A stretch of DNA of 64,000 nt, from positions 8,990,101 to 9,054,100 of the forward strand of contig NC_134950.1 in assembly GCF_965638725.1 (NCBI RefSeq). Direction: 5' to 3'. The stretch is from Aptenodytes patagonicus (Eukaryota; Chordata; Aves; Sphenisciformes; Spheniscidae). The notes beneath the pieces were generated by a model. It was not told where the DNA came from. It saw only the letters and a list, made by a program, of their open reading frames with translations, and did not search any database. Position numbers and translations under genes: made by a program. Below, piece after piece: positions 45,176-60,100 of the stretch. Position 1 is the stretch's first letter. The number at the start of each line of letters is the position of its first letter.

Positions 45176-48100
45176 CTGTGTGAGAAGAACAATCAATATA
45201 TATAATTTATAATTATATAGACTGCTTTCTTTTTAATAACTTGATATACGAATAGCTGAGAAACAAGAGTAACCTACCCTCCTCCTCCTCACAACCAGTA
45301 TTTTATCCTATTCCTGAAATTCTAATGAAATTATCATGCCTTTTTTTTTTTGTAGTCTGCTCTAAATCATCAACTTCACTGATGTTACAGAACTATGAAA
45401 ATGCATTTTATTACTAACAAATACTATTCATACTGCACAACGGATGTGCACAACACTATAATAATGTCATGTACTATTTTGGGTGTTCATTTTCTAGTTA
45501 CTTTCTCAAACAGATACAGCAATGGGAAAACAGCAGCATTCTTCAATACTACTGATATACATAGAAATAATGTAAGTATACTGTGACATGGTTTCTGGAT
45601 ATTCTCCACTATCTAAAAGATTCAAAATAGAGTCATAGAATCATAGAATCATTAAGGTTGGAAAAGACCTCTAAGATCATCGAGTCCAACCGTCAACCCA
45701 ACACCACCATGCCCACTAAACCATGTCCCTAAGCGTAATAAATAGTAACAAGAAAATAAAAATGACTGTTTTAGATGAAGACCACTCTTTTTCAGTGTGC
45801 TGGTTTTGGCTGGGATAGAGTTAATTTTCTTCACAGTAGCTAGCATGGGGCTGTGTTTTGGATTTGTGCTGGAAACAGTGTTGATAACACAGGGGTGGTT
45901 TTGTTACTGCTGAGCAGTGCTTACACAGAGTCAAGGCCTTTTCTGCTTCTCACCCCACCCCACCAGCGAGGAGGCTGGGGGTGCGGAAGAAGCTGGGAGG
46001 GGACACAGCCGGGACAGCTGACCCCAACTGACCAAAGGGATATTCCATACCTTATGATGTCATGCTCAGCAATAATAGCTTTAGGGAAGAAGGAAGGAGG
46101 GATGTTCGGAGTGATGGCGTTTTCTTCCCAAGTAACTGTTATGTGTGATGGAGCCCTGCTTTCCTGGGGATGGCTGAACACCTGCCAGTGGCGAATGAAT
46201 TCCTTGTTTTGCTTTGCTTGCATGTGCAGCTTTTGCTTTACTTATTGAACTGTCTTTATCTCACCCCATGTGTTTTCTCACTTTTACCCTTCCAATTCTC
46301 TTCCCCTTCTCACTGAGGTGGAGTTAGCCAGCCAGCTGTGTGGGGCTTAAACGCCTACCACAGTTAAACCACAACATTCAGTTAAGTCAATTATTTTCTG
46401 CCTACTACATGTGTTTAATAACTCTATGACACAACCACCTGAAAGTAGTCAGAATTGCTTTATAACTCATTTGTCATTCATCATATTCTTCTTGCATAAA
46501 ACCTTACCGAATGGTGAGTTCCAGTATCTGTGCAAGTCTATCATGAAGCAAGTTTGCCTAGGAAAAAAATTAAAATTGAATTATTAACTACTGTATATTG
46601 AACCAAGCCAAAATGAATGTGCCAGGCCATACTCAGTGCGTGTGTTCCACATCACCACATGGCAAATCTAGGCAGCATTTCCTATCTCGATTTCTCTTCT
46701 CACTGCTGCAAGGATTCTGAGCCCTGAAGAGGCATGTGAGATTGAGTGAGCCTGTCTTGGGAGTGCAAGGAATTATACAGCAAATTTTGCTGTTGCAGAT
46801 AGGAGTTTAACAAACCTGAAATACATTTAGTTATGCAAAATATATAACGGGGTAAATGCTGCTCCAGTTATCCCAGGATGAAATAGGAACAGACCGTGAA
46901 TCTCGATTTCAAAGATAGTAAGGAAAACATTAAGATGAAGAGTGTGTGAGATTTCCATTCCTTTTCAAATGGTCTAGGAACAATCAAAAGCACACTTTAA
47001 ATAATTGGAATTTCCCAACATTAATAATAGTAGAGATAATAGCTGAAGACAAAGAACTGAACTTCTTTAAAAGTAACAGCAGTAGTGACACGATAACATA
47101 AATCATCTTTAGCCAGCACATCCCCATTAATGCTTATACTAGTATCTTCAATGCTGTAAAACATTTTTCAGAAACTCACTTTGGTTTCACATTGTGCTGC
47201 AATTTCTTCAAATGGCGCTTTTTGGAACTTTTCAATCACAAGACGCCTTTTTTCTTTTTCCTGTTCTTCAAGTCCATTGTTATCTTAAAAAAAAAAAAAG
47301 CAAACAAACACTGTATTTGAAGTGATGCAACCATACTCAAGTGAGCTGTCAATCTGTCATTGCTTCTAAAGCAAAATGCAGATACGATTTCAGGGAGCTG
47401 GTTTGAGGACCTCAGTTTTGCCCCTTTCTTACTATGTGCTTTAATTATGAGTACATCCAGGCTTCCTTTTGTTTTATTATCTAGACTCAAGACAGCACTT
47501 CTTACTGCACACAAGTTCAGCTGCAAGAGAAAAGAAGGGAGTATCCTCCCTCCCAGTATCATGCAGACCAGTGGGCAGGATTTTCTACTAGAATTTGGGA
47601 AAAGCGAGTTCAATCTCCGTAGGCTGAGTGAACCTACAACCAGCTGGAACTTTGCAGCATCTAATGAATTTAAGTACCTCAGTGATTAGGCAGGTTTAGA
47701 AAACTGTCAAATTGAATTATTGTTTAAAATATCAGTGTCTATTGTTTAAAACATCCATGTCTAATTCATGTTTTAACAGGATTTTTGTGGACTGGACAGC
47801 ATTAATTAGTAATTACTTACAGTGATATGAAATAAGGAAACTGGATAATTCTGAGTTCTGGTAGGTGGGTCACTTGTCAGAAAAATACTCTTTTAAACAA
47901 ATCGGATAGATGTCTATCAATACACTAACTAAAAAATGCAGTGTTTTTGAAGTCCACAATGTGGACCTTACAATCTATTTTCTGAATGTATTGAAGACCT
48001 GAAAATCTTAATATGTAAAAAAATATTGAAGTTGCTTTATAAATGATCACTCAATGGAATTTGAAAACCTCATGTTATTTATAGCTTGGCCTGTAAGGGC

Positions 48101-51100
48101 AGATTTAATAGATGACAGGCATTTCCAGATGCTTTTCATTCAGTCACATTAGCTTCAGAAAATGAATTCACTAAAATTATCAAGATATCATTTCAGAAAT
48201 TTAGAAATAAATAACTGAAGTTTTAAATAAACTTACTAGCTGAAGAGAAACAAATGTAATATTTTAATTATGTTATTCTGGCAACACCTTTTTCTCTAGC
48301 TATTCCACAGTAATCTAGAACTATGCTGCATAAACACAATTGTAATAAATCTTACCAATTGCTTTCTTCAAAGCTTCAAAGGTGATTTCTTCAGTATTAT
48401 CAACCTAAACACAAAGAAACAAACACCCTTAAACCTCACATATAACAAGCTTCTAAAAAAATAAGGAATGTGCTAAATACAGAAGGCCAAAATGGCCACA
48501 GAGCTTTTCTACCTTGCAAGTTTCTAATAGCTTTATTTGGACTTTCTATGACAGCCAACAGATTACTAACTCATGTTTTTAAGCCACTGCAATTAGTGAG
48601 GAAATTTTTATCAAGTGAGATCAAGAAAAACTTTCCAAATTCTGGTCAAGATGCTCTATGGCAACAATACTTTTGAAAAGGACTGGAATTTTGGCAGAAC
48701 GCTCCTTTGGGTCAGGAATATGCTGTGGTGTTTCTACACTGCTAAGCCTCAGTACTGGTTCTTAGACAGCTGTCGCGAATAATAGCAACTGCTTCCTGAG
48801 GCTAGTTGAGTTACCAGCAACGTGATACCAAAATAAGAGATGGTAGTGGACGGTAGAGTGGAAGATGGTTATTGCTTTAAGCTAACTTCATACCAGTATG
48901 GGCTCCAAATAATTTGGTGCTTATGTCATAAACATTGGAGCTCTTCATAACAAGCTATGTCTGATGCACTGAGAAAATTTGTTCATTTAGCAATATGAAT
49001 ACCCATTTGCTGCTGCAGGTGTACTTCATTAGGAATTGCTTGGGACCGCAAAATTACCAAGATGCATGCACATTTCTCTGAAGAGCTCCAGCTCATGGAT
49101 CTTTGTGTTTCAATTCTTTATACACCTAGAATTTCTATTCAGTAAGTATATTTACAGTGAAACCACTGTGATAATATTAGGGGAGAACACTTAGATGGCA
49201 GAACAGTGTTCACCTGAATATAACATGGTTTCATGTCTTGGACTGCCTTACTTTAATCCTTCAAAACTAATTACATGTAAACAGGCAGCACTTTTTTTTT
49301 TCCTTATAAACACTAATTGTTTAGAATGGTCTAATATGATTTAAGATAAAAGATCTGTAAGGTAGCAAAAAGTTACTTCACCCAATTCAGAAGACTCCGA
49401 ATTCTTTCAATTTTTTAATTCACTGACTTAACCTACTGTAAATGGAAAAGCCAGAAGAAGTAGCTATTTCCTTTTTATATGAGTGTTATTTCAGGAGATG
49501 GAGCTGTAAATGATACTTTTCTAACAGATTTTACTACATTAGCATTGTATTCTCTACCTCTGAATATATAAAAGGTTAGTAAATAAACAGCAAACCTCCT
49601 TTTATGTCAAATATTTGTGGATATGGCTAGAGAAGAGGAATATTCAGGTTTTGAAATAATCACCTTTTATACGATTCATATTTGGTAAATATTACTTGTT
49701 TATGGCAGCCCTTCAGATTTCTAATTAACATCCGTAGTAGTTGCTGATATTAGCCAGCATTATATTTGGTTATTAATATCACAGAAGCACTAGCTGCTTT
49801 TACAAGTGTTTTCATCTTACAAATGGAGATAACTGTGGAATAAACCCATCTTCCTGAACAGGATTCACTAACAGACTTGACACAACAAAAAACTTTGTGC
49901 TGACAAAACAATTGCATTTGTATTGTATACAATAATAGATATTTTATGGATACAGTCTTCTACCTCAGACAGTGTAGAAATGATACCATACATCATTAAT
50001 CCTAAAACTTCCATTAATGAAGTAGTTTATCCTCTCAATCATAAAGCCTTATGCTCCTTTTTTTTGCAGTTTAATTCTGCTGACAGTTATGGATTATGTT
50101 ATATTTACTAATCTACATAGCAAGAGAACCAGATTTAATATCCTCGTGGACTTTTTTTTCTTTTTTTCCTCCTGTGGAGTTACATCCAGTGTATCATCTT
50201 ATGTTGCAGGTGGTCAAAAACATGCATTATGAGGGAGCAAGAATTAGCAAAAATTACATAGCACCATTACTGAAGGAACAGGCTGCCCAGGGAAGTGGCT
50301 GAATAACCATCCCTGGAGGTATTTAAAAGACGTGTAGATGTGGTGCTTGGGGACATGGTTTAGTGGTGAACTGGGCAGTGTTAGGTTAATGGTTAGACTC
50401 GATGATCTTAAGGGTCTTTTCCAACCTAAATGATCCTATGAATCTACGGAAGTTTTTCAGATGTTCATTATTTAGGTATCAAGACCAATTTGCAGTCATC
50501 GAATTGGAAAGTACTGGTTTTCCCTTTGCATTGTAAACAAACATTGTAAAGCAACTAAAGGAGGAATACTTTGTTTCATGTGTTTCTGTTTAACAAAATT
50601 CTTGTTTTTAAGAGAGACAAACAGTAATTCATTATCCAAGACACTGTACAACATTAAACTGAGAACCCATACAACGATTTTGATTTATGTACAACTACTA
50701 TATCCTCTTCAAAAAAATGTCTATGTATCAATGCTTAACATAACGTCAGCATAATCATTTGAAATATGAAATGGAAACTTCTCTCATTTAATTCTACCTT
50801 CAAGAGAGATGTTCAATCACATATAATCACATATAATCCATGATTTTAAAAAAGGATACTAATGGCAAACACCCCCATTCCTATTCGGAGCATTTACTTT
50901 CCTCAGAAAGCTAAAGACTCTGATAATCTGGCTTATTTTTCAAACATTTTTTTCTTCTTTCTCCTAAACGTTTATCTATCTTATCTGTATCCTTGCTAAA
51001 GCACAATAGCAAGAAACAAACACAAAATATCATCTGAGATATCATCAGCACAAAGCAGAAAGGAATAATAATAATTGATGCAAAACATGAATCAATTCTG

Positions 51101-54100
51101 TCAGTAAGTTCCAAAATGAGGCTTGCTCCTTTGCAATAGCTTAATATTGCATTTTTAACTAACATTCAGCTTGACTCTGTCCACACCTTCTGTTTCACAT
51201 CCCTAGCCAGTTTGTGCTTGAAGATGCTAAAGGTAGAACTCATTTGCAGGTACAAACACCTCAATTTCAACAGCTAATCTCCACCACAGCCAGCAGAAAT
51301 CTGGTTAATAAAAATCAGCAAAACCTTGAAAAAGATTCAGTAGAAATAGAAATTTATTTTAAGAAATACTTCAAATGAAGTGTCAAAAGATGTGGGATAA
51401 TTTTAATTATAATGCAGTCTTCCTAAGGGATAATTAGCATCAGCTTCTGTACCCTACATATGAACTTTTTGTTGCTACCTTATCCTTCCCGTATCTTTAA
51501 AGCACTGTGCGCTTAACTCTTCTGGAAGGGAAAAGTGATACTGTAACACTGTGGTGTAAGTAGCCTGCCTAGTCTTTATCTGCCCCTCTCAAAGACAGCA
51601 GGTCTCCCACTACTCTTGCATCTGTCAGCCCCGTGTTGGTGAACAAGACTCTCAGATACTTCAAATGATGCAGGGATACAGATGCAGGAATTTGATTTGA
51701 TCCCTCAAAATGCAAAGAAATTTTTTTAGAATATTTACTCATAAAATATTACTTGTTTGGCATATATATGTATTGCTACCCCATATTCTGCAGTACTATC
51801 TGTAAAAACTATAGTGACAGAACACTTGACATTTTTATACAGCAAGATCAATATCAGTGTCTTGACAACACATTTCTACAAATCTAGGAGTTAAAAAAAA
51901 AATCAAAACCCCAAAGCATTTAACACCACTAGAACAACTAGATATCAGACTTTCTGGGAAAACTTCATTTGCATTCCCACTCCTCCCCCCAACCCCCCCC
52001 GGAAGGTGCTGCTTTAAAATATCCCGTTATTTTCATACCTTATCGTCTGTGTTGTTGCCAGGCAGAATATCTACCTGAATAGATACCGTGTCCACAATGC
52101 TCTTCCTCCTGGACAGTCTGTCCTCATCTAGAAGAAAAACAACTTATCTCACTTTTTGTGTAACAGCTGAAACATGATCAATCAAATTTCTACACATCAG
52201 ACGCAGATTTGTTTCTATATGTCTATTGAACCCCAAATCATCTATTTTATCATTTGGATTGTTATGAAAAATGATCAGTTACTGATTTAAATTATTAAAT
52301 ATGAAGGAAAAAAATGTTTTTATTGTTCCTTCCCCCTCTCATCCCAGACCTTGCCAACTTTCCCTTGAAAGCCCAGAATTTTAAAAAATGAGATGTGATC
52401 TTGTTCAAATGCATAATAAATAACATAGCACATGATGATATATTGCTGCAGAGTAATTTACAAAAGCCTGAACTAATTTTTTTTGTTGTGAAATTGAAAT
52501 ATTAAGGTCTTAATTTGAAGGTATTCTGAAACAGAAAAGGGCTTCTTGGAAGACGACTTACTGACAGAAGAAATAAAGATTTCTGGATGGAAATAAACAA
52601 CAATCTTTCCTTATTCTTGTTGCTACAAGTACCATATTAGCGAGCCTAAAAATCCACTTGGTGAAAAAAACTCTCTCCATTTCTAACTTCCTACAAACAT
52701 TTTAGCAAGTCCAGCTGGCCTAAAAAGTTGTCAGAATAAGACCAATTGCGCTGATACTAAAAGGAGCACAATTTCATTAATGCGTAAGCAGATTATGATC
52801 AAATGATCCATCAGTTGATGGATTTTCCTTTTATGACTGCATTCCTGAGAAAACATACCAATAATCTTTTCTCATTTTTGACATTTAATATATTAACATA
52901 TGATTAAAAAAAACAGTAAAAATGCATTTACAAATGTGTCACGAAGATCCTCTGACAAATGCAGACTTGAGTGGCCTGACTTTCGTGTATCCCATTTACA
53001 AAACCATGAATTGCCATATCACTTTTCAGTTTTTAGCTGAGATCCAAGCTATTTGGATCTGGCCATTATTATTTCATCACTTGCACTGCACGTAGTTAGA
53101 AGCACCTACAGGCACTTGATACTAAGATAAGGATAAGGAGAACGACTGTAAAACTCCCCCACCACAAGGTAATTTATGCTGTTTCTTCTGCAACCTTTGT
53201 CTAATCCACTTCTAGCAAAGTGCTTTTGCAGTGCAAATATTGAGCTTGAACAAACAGAATTCATTCCAGCAGAGCTGAACATACTCAGCTTTTAAAAAAT
53301 CAAGAAATAACTTTCAGAAGTCATATAAATCAAATGCCATTTTAAGATCAAGAGGCAGTGAAAGAACAAGATTAGTGAAAAACACCTGCATTCTAGCTAT
53401 CTTTGCCAGGTTCTCAGAGTCCCTGAGCATTTGAAGCGGCATATTGAAGGATTTACTTTATTTTTAATCCCTGACGGCTCACTGGTACACGACGCAATAC
53501 ATAGAGTCTGAGGAAAGCACCTTAGCTCTCAAGAGTAAACACAAGACAAAACTACATCTTTGCTGCCATCTTGCTGCTCTCTCTGTAATTGACATGCAAA
53601 CACAAGATGATACATTTTTGGGACTACTTTGGATAGAATCCATTTTTATAATGGATGCCTCACTATACTTGCCTAATAAAAATGCCCATTCTTCTCTAAT
53701 TTCAACACATTAAGTGGGTAAAAAACTGTGAAAATTGCAATTTTTTTCTGTTATATGATATAAAGCTTGTCTCCATGCACATGAAGGAGCCCAGAGGCAT
53801 GAGGGCAGTGGTGGAGCCCCAATACCCATTGCCCCGACCCCTACCAGGGCTGTCCCAGGAGTCATGGCCCCACGGTCCAGGAGTGGCACCCACCCCATGG
53901 GGCAATGGAAGCAGCTCTCTGGGTCACCTCACTGATCAAGGCGGCGTCAGTGCCTGGGGTACGGGACACATTGTGGGATGGGGGGGAACAGCATCTTGGG
54001 ATTGCACAAGGTTTAGTATGGGATGTATAGAGGAGGAACCAAGGGTGGGGAAAAGGAGGACTGAGATGGTTTGGGGAGGAGCAAGCAAGGAAAACAGATG

Positions 54101-57100
54101 GATAAGGGGATAAAGGCATCAGTACCATGGAAACCGGCTGCTGAGCAGTACGTGCATCTGGCCATGCCCTGAGCCTCATCAATGCAGCCTGTCCCATCTC
54201 TTGATTAAATCCCATTTCTCTTTTCCTGGGTGAGGGACTATTATTTGTGCAGGTGTGTGCATGGGGGTCTGAGCGCAGCAACTAAAGTCAGACTACGGGT
54301 CAGAGGGCCTGTGTGTCTGCAGCGAGGGAGGGCACACAGCTCTGACGCATGGTAACAAGGGAATATCAAGCTGGATCAGCAGGCGAGTAGATCAAGTGGC
54401 CTGGGATCTGGGAGTGCCCATGTCTGTCTGTCTCTCTGTGTGTCAGTCTGTCTCTGAGGGGAATGCACCTGGAGGGACCAGGAGGCCGAGGCCAGCTGTC
54501 AGAAAGTGCATGGAGCCCGGGGAGTTGACTGAGACCCACGTGTGCATGCGCGTGTGCATTACTGTGCACAAGGGGGATCTGTACCAGCAGCTGGATGGGG
54601 CTGCGGGCCTTGGGGACTCACATGCTCATGTGCCAGTGACTCGGGAGGCTGGGAACCAGGAGACAGCTGATGGGTAGACAGTGTCTAAGCCCAGCTACTG
54701 CTGGGATGCACACAGAACATATGCACGTATACATGTCCCACTAACGGACCTTTATCCTGAAAAGCCAGTGAGTAAGATGAATCATCATTCCGTCAACAGC
54801 TGAGAGCTTGTTCCAACTTTCTACCAAGTTCTTGTAATGTCATTCAAAGAGGTAATTAGTACTATCACAAAAATGATACCTACAGCCCGATTACCTGCTC
54901 AGGAAAAGAAAACAGGAAGCTACCATATTGTAGAGTTCCAAATCAAGAGTAAACACAAAGGCAAACCTTGCAGCAGCTAACATTGCTAGAGGTATATCAA
55001 GGAGATAAAGAAAAAAAAAGCAGAAGGAAACACTAAGTACACTAAGTACAACACAATTTCTGGCCTGAAAATCTAAAGGCCTTCTAAAAGCATATTTTTT
55101 TTGACTGTGCACATCCTATACAGACACACCACAGCTAGCAGGAAAGCAGGCTGAGCTACAACTTATTTTTACCTTTTGACTTGTGTCTGCATTTATGAGG
55201 TTTTTTGCCTGATGGAAATAGAGCTAAATTAAAAAAACCCTACATATGTATAGACAAAAAATGATTAAATTTACATTTAAATTATCAGCTTCCTCCCTCC
55301 CCCAAATAAGGAACAGAACAAGGTACAAAAAGTTGCAAATATGAATGTCTTTCCAAACTGATAAGAAGTACCAAAACCTGAAACAAAGACAGCATGATGA
55401 TTTTATGTCTATAAGTCATTGTTAAGCATTATATCATTGATATTCAGAAATATGAGAAATAATTAGGATCAAGTCTTTACTGGCTTTTTGGGTTCAACCA
55501 TAACTTTCACAGGAATATAGAAAAAATGGATCCATCTTTTACTAAAATTAATGATATATTTTGAAACACTATATTCTAGCATTATAATAGAAATGAAACA
55601 TTTCATTGAAGTAGAAAATGAAAAGTTTCAGAATTCCAAAATATTCACTTTGGTCCTGATTTACTTAAATGAAAATCTTGGAAGCTCAATATCCCACAGG
55701 ATCAGAGATTAATGATACCAATCAGGTATAACAACAGACATGGAACCAGTTTTGGTTACTGCTCTTTACAAAAAGATTACAAAAAACCCCAACAACCACC
55801 CATCTGATTCACATACACTAAGATTTAGCATTAAATATGTCCGTTTCTCATCACCTGGAGAGGCAGTTAATCACATACTTGCAGCTAAACTCACTTAACC
55901 TTGATGTCAGAACTTACATATCTTCCTGTGTAGGAATGCATTTTTACCAAAGTATCCAAGAACACCCTAGCAAGGTCATTTGGGTACAAATATGTCTCAA
56001 TTTCTAGAAGAAGCTTAACATAAATTTCAAACCAGGCTTTCTCATTCTGTTCTCATTCACTCAAAGACAGGAAAAATTTGAAAATGTAACATTTCCTTAC
56101 TTGCTACCTACCTCTTCTGCCAATACTAAAATATAACGTTAACTGTTTTTTTGGATGCCAGAAGAAATAATCTGTCAAGTATAGCAACATTTTCCTTTTT
56201 AGAAGATGACAACCAGCAATAGAAAACACAGACATTGCAGCTGTGTCAGAATATTTCACTAGTTTGCCTGCTAGCACTTGGGACAAAACCACATCTGCTG
56301 TTCTGGAGAACTCATTCCCTCCCATAGCAGCTATCCAAAAAAGCTTATTCAAGAGCAGGCAGCAATGTCTCTGAATCGTACTGCAAGTGTGACAGATCTG
56401 GCATTCACTGTCCATAAGTACTATGTTTCTTTCTATGCATGAGCTGCAAAACATAGGAATCACATTTTCCTCCTAGGTACTTTTATTTCACAAAAAGGTC
56501 ATGCTTCAGACTGGGATGTCCCATAGCCTCTTACAATAGCAACCGGTTACGAACAGCCACAAAACACACATGGTTAATAAAACAAATTCTTCAAAAAATT
56601 TTTTTCAGTAAGTTGCTCAATTGGCTGTTGAAAATATATTAAAAGCCAAAACCACACAACATCACATACTAGCTAGTCATTCACACACTATTCATGCCTC
56701 CTGGGTAGCACGAACTCTCACAAATCTTCCTCAGGCATACTTTATTTTCATTGCGTTACCCGACACTAAGGTAGCATAGGTATCTAATGGAGGAAAACAT
56801 AACATTCTTGATTAAATTAACATCTGTTCATTGAGAATTTGACTAAGGCCAATAACTCAAGTCAGCACAAGGCCATATGGCAAAAGGATGGAATATGTTT
56901 CATCCAGTGTTTAGAAAAAAAGGATAATGTATGCCAACTTGTATAACCCTTCCTCACCTGCTAACTCAAGAGAATACAGAAAAACAGTAATCACTACTAT
57001 CATCTTAGGTATTCTTTCAAAAGCAAAGACTTCATTAAAAAGAATCGAAGTGGGTTCAAGAACTTTCTGCCCAACCTCCTGAATTTAAGGGGAAAAAAAA

Positions 57101-60100
57101 AAAATCTTAAAAGGACACAAAGTTGAAACTTGTTAGCAATAATACTGTAGCTAATGAGAAAAAAGAAATCATCTTGAGAAAACAAAATTATACTACAATT
57201 AAGTTTTGTTGGCAAGTAGTCACACTACATTTCATTGGCACACAACACATTAAGCAAATATTCTCAATAACTGGTACTTAGCAGTTTCGCCACTAATCAC
57301 CACTTACCTGTTACCTGGGGTACGTATGGAACTGACAATCTTTCCACACTGTATCCGCTGCCTCCTAATGATTCTGCAATCTTGTTTGTCAGGAAAAATA
57401 AATCTTTTTCATGCTTCTCTAAGGATTTTGGAAGACTGTCAAAATACATATTTGAAATTATTATCTACCAACAGAGATTTCTTCATTAAGTAAAATACTT
57501 TTATAATGTCTGCAAGCAACCAAAAAGGGTCAATGGTAATGATTTGATAGAAATAAAACTTGCTCAGTTATTGAGGAATGAATATATACTCCAAAATGAG
57601 TCCATTGACTACCTCTGCAATATTTTAAATTACCTTAACACTTCTTGGTTACCTAAATTATGTTCCTCACCTATTCTGCTACATCTTGAGAGAATATGGT
57701 CTCTGTTAAATGGAAAAAACTGGAGAGTAATAGTATTTGCTATTTGCTAGCGACGTGCCCTTGCGACAAAGAAGGCTAAGGGTATCCTGGGCTGCATTAG
57801 GAGGAGTATTGCCAGCAGGTCAAGGGAGGTGATCCTTCCCCTCTACTCAGCACTGGTAAGGCCACACCTGGAGTACTGTGTCAAGTGCTGGGCTCCCCAG
57901 GACAGGAGAGACATGGACTTACTGTAGAGAGTCCAACAAAGGGACACTAAGGTGATTAAGGGACTGGAGCATTTTTCCAATGAAGAAAGACTGAGAGAGC
58001 TGGGACGGTTCAACATGGAGGAAAGAAGCTGGATCTTATCAATGTATACAACTACCTTGAGGGAGGGAGGATGGAAAGACAACAGAGCCAGGCTCTTTTC
58101 AGTGGTGCCCAGTGACAGGACCAGAAGCAATGGGCACAAACTGAAACAAAGGAGATTCTGTTGGAACATCAGGAAACACTTTTTTACTGTGAAGGTGACC
58201 AAGCATGGGCACAGGTTGCCCAGGGAGGTCGTGGAGTCTCCATCCTTTGAGATATTCCAAAGCCATCTGGATGTGGTCCTGGACTGCCTGGTCCAGGTGA
58301 CCCAGCTTGAGCAGGGGGGCTGGACCGAATGATCTCCAGAGGTCCCTTCCAACCTCACCCATTCTGTGATTCAGTGATAATGTATTTTGCTGTGTTAGCA
58401 CTTACACCAAGCATCATATCGTGCAGATGTAAGTGCCTCTGACTACAATTAAAAAAGTTTGAAAAACAGATTTTTTCATGTATGCATATATGCTTTTAAT
58501 GCTTGGTTTTCTTCTGCCTATCCTGTACACTATTAAACCTCTAAATTATTTTTCACATATGCAACATATTTCAATGATTTGTGATTTTTAATAGTAAAAT
58601 AGGTACTTCACTGTTCATTAATTGAGATTCTATATCTACTTACTTGCATTTGTCTTTGAAAATTGTTTCTGGTAGAAAATAAGATGCTTCCAGACTTCTA
58701 GTTTCAATGACCTGAAAAAAACCAAGACAAATTGTACAAATGGAGTAGTTCCATAGCTATTTTCTCCAGTGACTGAACTGCTTAAAGAGGTTCTACTGTA
58801 GCAGATTACCAATCCTTCACTAATATCTACCTCAGCACAAATGAGGCCTTTAGAATTTTTTTTAACCAGAGAAAGAGATTGTGGCACTCACCCTTTAGAC
58901 TAAAAATCTGGTTCTCACAGTGTTGTGCATGTCAGTACTGTTTTACCAAAGCCAGTGAGGCTGTAAAGTCTTATACCAGATGGGGATTTAGCCCATTATA
59001 TACAGTACCGTAAACAAAATAAAAATGCTATACCTTGAGAGAAGAATATTCTGTGTGTAGTTTTAAAAGTCAGCAAGTAATGCCATCGGAGCCCAAAGAC
59101 AAAGAGCAATGTTGGTGGACACAAATACAGGAGATCAACATCACAAGCAATTACTTGACAGAAGTTACTTACCCATTTTACAGTAGAATGTGTACTGTTC
59201 TAAATGACTTAAATTACTTAATTATGTGTTACCTTGCTGACATGCTGACAAAAGGCAGGAACTGCAATCATCTGACTCAGAAAGTTTAGATACGCTGCAA
59301 CCAATGCCATGACACCACAACGATTAAACATTGGCAGATTATCCTCATTGATGATGGCAATGTCCTGAAATATAAAGGATAGCATTACACCCTCCAAAGT
59401 TAACAGGTTGTCCCGAATATATGGAAGCCAAAGCTATTATTAGTAACACTAGCTGACTACCTAGTAATACCTGGCATTTAAAACCTCTCACCTTAAAGTT
59501 CTAGTCTTCTAGCTCACTCTTGCATTAGGTATATATTGATCTGAAGTTAGAGAGCTTGAAGGATTCAACCCCTAAGAAGAGAAATAAATCTACTCCACTC
59601 AAACTTCTGTTTCTCAGAAAGAGAGTACAGGTTAATGACTGGCGGTCTCTTGTCCTTAGGAGTCCCGTAAGGACCACCTGCTGATGATAACTTTTTTCAG
59701 GAAAATTAGAAACAGTAGTTTAATAATAAAAATCTCTCTTGTGAATCACAGATACAGTACCATAAAGGGAATTATTTAATGCTTATTAGCATTTACATAT
59801 TTATATGTTCATACTCCTAATGTCATTTTCATCAATAAGGATTTGGTTCAGTGACATATTTTAAAACTGAGGATGCACTCTGCATTTCAAAGGTTACATA
59901 ATGCAGGTGCACATTAGGGAATGTGAACAGGGAATACAGGACAATTTCATCAATTTTCCATGGCACATGCTAGCACTATTTTTTTGAATGCTTTAATTTC
60001 AACACAGATAAACCTACTAAGTTATACAGTTTCACTGTGGACTGTATGCAAGTATGAAATAATGTTTGATTCTGTACAGGAAATGTTAAGGAATAAAGCC

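Larger units (their letters stand above)
48405..52038 (-). other. EFR3A: EFR3A intron
   Basis: 3.6-kb intron containing a CR1 3' end at 50265-50445 and, next to its donor, a G-rich run (C-run on the plus strand at 51984-52000). No other feature was recognised. Confidence 0.8.

Noticed and set aside
50805-50840. Short direct repeat AATCACATATAATCACATATAATC
   Set aside because: Two short units of simple AT-rich sequence; no CRISPR-like or regulatory structure.
53862-54281. Open frames in the GC-rich block
   Set aside because: Frames on both strands are open because of high GC; no domain, no splice context, and low-complexity composition.
57843-58358. 171-codon open frame on the minus strand
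   Set aside because: Antisense of the CR1 copy at 57755-58378.
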